A program made the position numbers and the translations under genes. Below are positions 6,772-9,041 of a stretch of 9,041 nt of DNA, one piece after another. Origin of the DNA: an uncultured Brevundimonas sp. Lineage in GTDB: Bacteria > Pseudomonadota > Alphaproteobacteria > Caulobacterales > Caulobacteraceae. A model generated the notes under the pieces. The model was given only the letters and a program-made list of their open reading frames with translations, was not told where the DNA came from and did not search any database. The stretch is from NCBI RefSeq assembly GCF_943913055.1, contig NZ_CALTWS010000114.1, positions 1-9,041 of the forward strand, given 5' to 3'. Positions within the stretch are counted from its first letter, which is position 1; every line of letters begins with the position of its first letter.

Positions 6772-8907
6772 ATGCGTCTCACCCCCGCCCTCGCCGCCGC
6801 CCTGCTGACGCTCGCTGCCGCCTCCACCGCGAAGGCCGAGGAAGGGATGTGGACCTTCGACAACTTCCCCATAGCGCGGGCCAATGCCACGCTGGGGACG
6901 AACATCGATCAGGCTTGGCTGGACCGGGTGCGGCTGAGCTCGGTCAAGTTCGGCGGCTGTTCGGCAGGGCTGGTCTCGGCCGAAGGGCTGGTGATGACCA
7001 ACAACCACTGCGTCGCCACTTGCGTAGCCAATTTGTCGACGCAGGCCGTCAACTATGCCGAGACCGGCTTTGCCCCACGCAGCCGCGAGGAGGAGTTGAA
7101 GTGCCCCGGCGGCACGGCGGAAATCCTGACCGAGATCAGCGACGTGACCGCGCGGATGCAGGCGGCCGGAGCGGGACTGGAGGGCCAGGCCTTTACCCGT
7201 GCCCGTGACGCCGAGGCGGGACGGATCGAACAGGAGGCCTGCGGAGATGCGACCGACAAACGCTGTCAGGTCGTCAGCCTGTATCGTGGCGGTCAGTTCA
7301 AGCTCTACACTTACAAGAAATTCTCCGACGTGCGCCTGGCCTGGGCCCCGGAGGATCGGGCCGCGACCTTCGGCGGCGACCTGGACAACTTCAGCTTCCC
7401 CCGCTTCGCCATCGATGCGGCCTTCATCCGCCTGTATGAAAACGGCGCGCCGGTCGCGACGCCGACCCACTTCAAGTGGAATGCCGACAAGCCCGTCGAG
7501 GGCACGCCCGTCTTCGTGTCCGGCAGCCCCGGCGCGACCCAGCGTCTGCTGACCCAGGATCAGCTGTTCACCATCCGCGACGTGGTCCTGCCGATGGATC
7601 AGCTGCTGGCCAGCGAGCTGCGCGGGCGGCTGATCCGCTTCAGCCAGGAGAGCGAGGAAAACGCCTTCATCGCCATGGATCCGATCGTGGGGCTGGAGAA
7701 CACCTACAAGCGCGGCCTGGGCCGGATGCGGGCTCTGACCGACCCCGGCTTCATGGCTGGCCGAGCCACAGCAGAAGAAGACTTCAAGACACGATCTGCC
7801 CAGCAATGGTCGGACATGCAGGAAAGTGTGCGCGCTCGGCAAAGAGCAGCCGGCACGCCTCAGGTGTTCATAAGTCCTGTCAATCCTTGGGATCAGCTTT
7901 CTCGTATTCAGCCAATCGCGCGTGAACTCTATCCCGCCATGGCCCTGCTGGAAGGCGGAACTGGACTGGGTACCACGCCGGTGGCGGGCGGCTCGCAGCT
8001 GTTCAACTGGGCCCGGACGCTGGTGCGCGGGGCGCAGGAGCGGGAGAAGCCGTCGGCCGAGCGCCTGCCCGAGTTCGCCGACAGCCGTCTGACCGCAGTG
8101 CAGTCCGGCCTGTTCGCCGAACGCCCCGTCTATTCCGGTCTGGAGCAGGTGCGGATGGAATGGTGGCTGTCCAAGACCCGCGAGTGGCTGACGGTCGACG
8201 ATCCACGCATGCCGGTGTTGCTGGGCCAGGAATCGCCAGAGGCCCGCTCGGCGCGTCTGGTCTCCGGTACGACCCTGGCCGATCCGGCCGTGCGCCGGGC
8301 GCTGTGGGAGGGGGGTCTGGCCGCCATCCAGGCGTCGGACGATCCCATGATCCAGTATCTGCTGACCTTGCAGGAGCCGACCCGGGCCATTCGGGCCGAT
8401 TGGGAGGCCCGCGTCGATGCGCCGACCGCTCGCGCATCCGAGCAACTGGCCGCCCTGCGCTTCCAGGCCTATGGCGACAGCGTCTATCCGGATGCGACCG
8501 GCACGCTGCGCCTGACCTATGGCCTGATCGAAGGCACAGACGTGCCCGGCCAGCGGTTCGGGGCGTTCACGACATTCAACGGCCTGTGGGACCGGGCGAC
8601 CGGCTCGGCCCCGTTCGATGTCGCGCCCAAGCTGCTGGCAGCGCGCGAGCGGATCGACGGGGATACGGTGCTGAACATGGCGGTCTCGTCCGACACCATC
8701 GGCGGCTCATCGGGATCACCCGTCGTCAATGAGGCGGGCGAGATCGTGGGAGCGAACTTCGACTCCACCGTCCTGACCCAGCGCAACGCCTACGGCTACG
8801 ACCGCAACGTCAACCGCTCGGTCATCGTCACCACGGGGGCAGTGACGACGGCGCTGCGGGATGTGTACGGGATGCAGCGGCTGGTCGAGGAGTTGGGGGT
8901 GGAGTGA
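6772..8907 (+). CDS. S46 family serine dipeptidyl-peptidase paralog with Ser at the P1-specificity position
   Basis: This is a 711-residue paralog of the preceding peptidase, likewise predicted periplasmic. The signal peptide is residues 1-22 (cleavage after AKA, mature EEGMW). By alignment from memory the triad is His79 (TNNHC), Asp215 (RFAIDAAF) and Ser647 (GGSSGSPV). The residue before the nucleophile is Ser, where the first paralog has Asn. The position equivalent to DPP11 residue 673 is Ser665 (FDST), neither the Gly of DPP7 nor the Arg of DPP11, so its P1 preference cannot be assigned. The same six cysteines are kept (63, 80, 84, 111, 157, 165). Between LTDP and GGSQL it is about 24 residues longer than its neighbour, and DNA encoding residues 331-383 is clearly poorer in GC. 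The gene looks intact and is flanked by palindromic repeats on both sides. Co-transcription with the first gene through the 214-nt gap is possible but not shown. Confidence 0.92.
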   Translation: MRLTPALAAALLTLAAASTAKAEEGMWTFDNFPIARANATLGTNIDQAWLDRVRLSSVKFGGCSAGLVSAEGLVMTNNHCVATCVANLSTQAVNYAETGFAPRSREEELKCPGGTAEILTEISDVTARMQAAGAGLEGQAFTRARDAEAGRIEQEACGDATDKRCQVVSLYRGGQFKLYTYKKFSDVRLAWAPEDRAATFGGDLDNFSFPRFAIDAAFIRLYENGAPVATPTHFKWNADKPVEGTPVFVSGSPGATQRLLTQDQLFTIRDVVLPMDQLLASELRGRLIRFSQESEENAFIAMDPIVGLENTYKRGLGRMRALTDPGFMAGRATAEEDFKTRSAQQWSDMQESVRARQRAAGTPQVFISPVNPWDQLSRIQPIARELYPAMALLEGGTGLGTTPVAGGSQLFNWARTLVRGAQEREKPSAERLPEFADSRLTAVQSGLFAERPVYSGLEQVRMEWWLSKTREWLTVDDPRMPVLLGQESPEARSARLVSGTTLADPAVRRALWEGGLAAIQASDDPMIQYLLTLQEPTRAIRADWEARVDAPTARASEQLAALRFQAYGDSVYPDATGTLRLTYGLIEGTDVPGQRFGAFTTFNGLWDRATGSAPFDVAPKLLAARERIDGDTVLNMAVSSDTIGGSSGSPVVNEAGEIVGANFDSTVLTQRNAYGYDRNVNRSVIVTTGAVTTALRDVYGMQRLVEELGVE

Positions 8908-9041
8908 GCTTTCTCCCTCCCTCTGTGAGGAGGGTGGCTGAGCCGAAGGCGAAGTCGGGTGGGAGGGGCTCGGCGACGTAAACACCGTGGCTGTCTTGCC
9001 CAAGCCCTCCCCACCCGGTCGCTGCGCGACCACCCTCCCCC
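8908..9041. repeat. Second palindromic intergenic repeat, running off the window
   Basis: The 134 nt after the second peptidase gene hold no gene that I can support. They contain CCCTCC (8915-8920) facing GGAGGG (8929-8934). A near-inverted pair, CGGGTGGGAGGGG (8956-8968) and CCCTCCCCACCCG (9005-9017), differs by one shifted base. A perfect 6-bp stem with a 3-nt loop lies at 9017-9031 (GGTCGC-TGC-GCGACC). The sequence is unlike the 6562-6757 repeat, so it looks like a different dispersed family. It may also act as a transcript end for the peptidase genes, although no T-tract is present. The right boundary lies outside the window. Confidence 0.7.

Noticed and set aside
6766..8445. A 559-codon open frame on the minus strand opposite the second S46 gene.
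   Set aside because: The plus-strand gene has a signal peptide, triad and paralog. The antisense product is Gly/Gln/Arg-rich and matches no family that I recognise.

Overview
The window is high-GC DNA (lines I counted by hand run about 55-73% GC, mostly near or above 65%) and is densely coded. The Gram-negative exporter parts, the YgaP-type rhodanese, tandem S46 peptidases with Sec signals, and GC-rich palindromic intergenic repeats together suggest an alphaproteobacterium. Caulobacterales (Brevundimonas or Caulobacter-like) is my best guess. That assignment is inference from gene content and repeat style, not from a marker gene.

Layout: (1) Positions 18-1319, plus strand: a two-gene sulfur module, a YgaP-like membrane rhodanese followed 3 nt later by a TauE/SafE-type anion exporter starting with GTG. 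(2) Positions 1324-4284, minus strand: a three-gene operon for a DevBCA/MacAB-like tripartite ABC exporter, transcribed permease, then ATPase (ATGA overlap), then HlyD-type periplasmic adaptor (22-nt gap). It converges on the sulfur module with only 4 nt between the two stop codons, and both stops sit inside one small palindrome. (3) Positions 4285-4466: the divergent intergenic region, which should hold the promoters of the ABC operon (minus) and of the first peptidase (plus). (4) Positions 4467-6557 and 6772-8907, plus strand: two tandem paralogous S46 (DPP7/DPP11-type) serine dipeptidyl-peptidases with Sec signal peptides. They are separated by a 214-nt gap almost filled by a nested palindromic repeat. 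(5) Positions 8908-9041: a second, different palindromic repeat that runs off the window.

The two S46 enzymes probably work together in the periplasm, clipping dipeptides from oligopeptides. They keep the same catalytic triad and six cysteines but differ at the residue known to set P1 specificity in the family: Gly in the first, Ser in the second. They may therefore cover different substrates. The exporter's substrate cannot be read from the sequence. I see no phage, transposase, CRISPR, tRNA or rRNA. Nothing here is clearly an undescribed system. The most interesting items are the S46 pair with diverged specificity positions, the structured repeats around the second peptidase gene, and a lower-GC, lengthened patch inside that gene.
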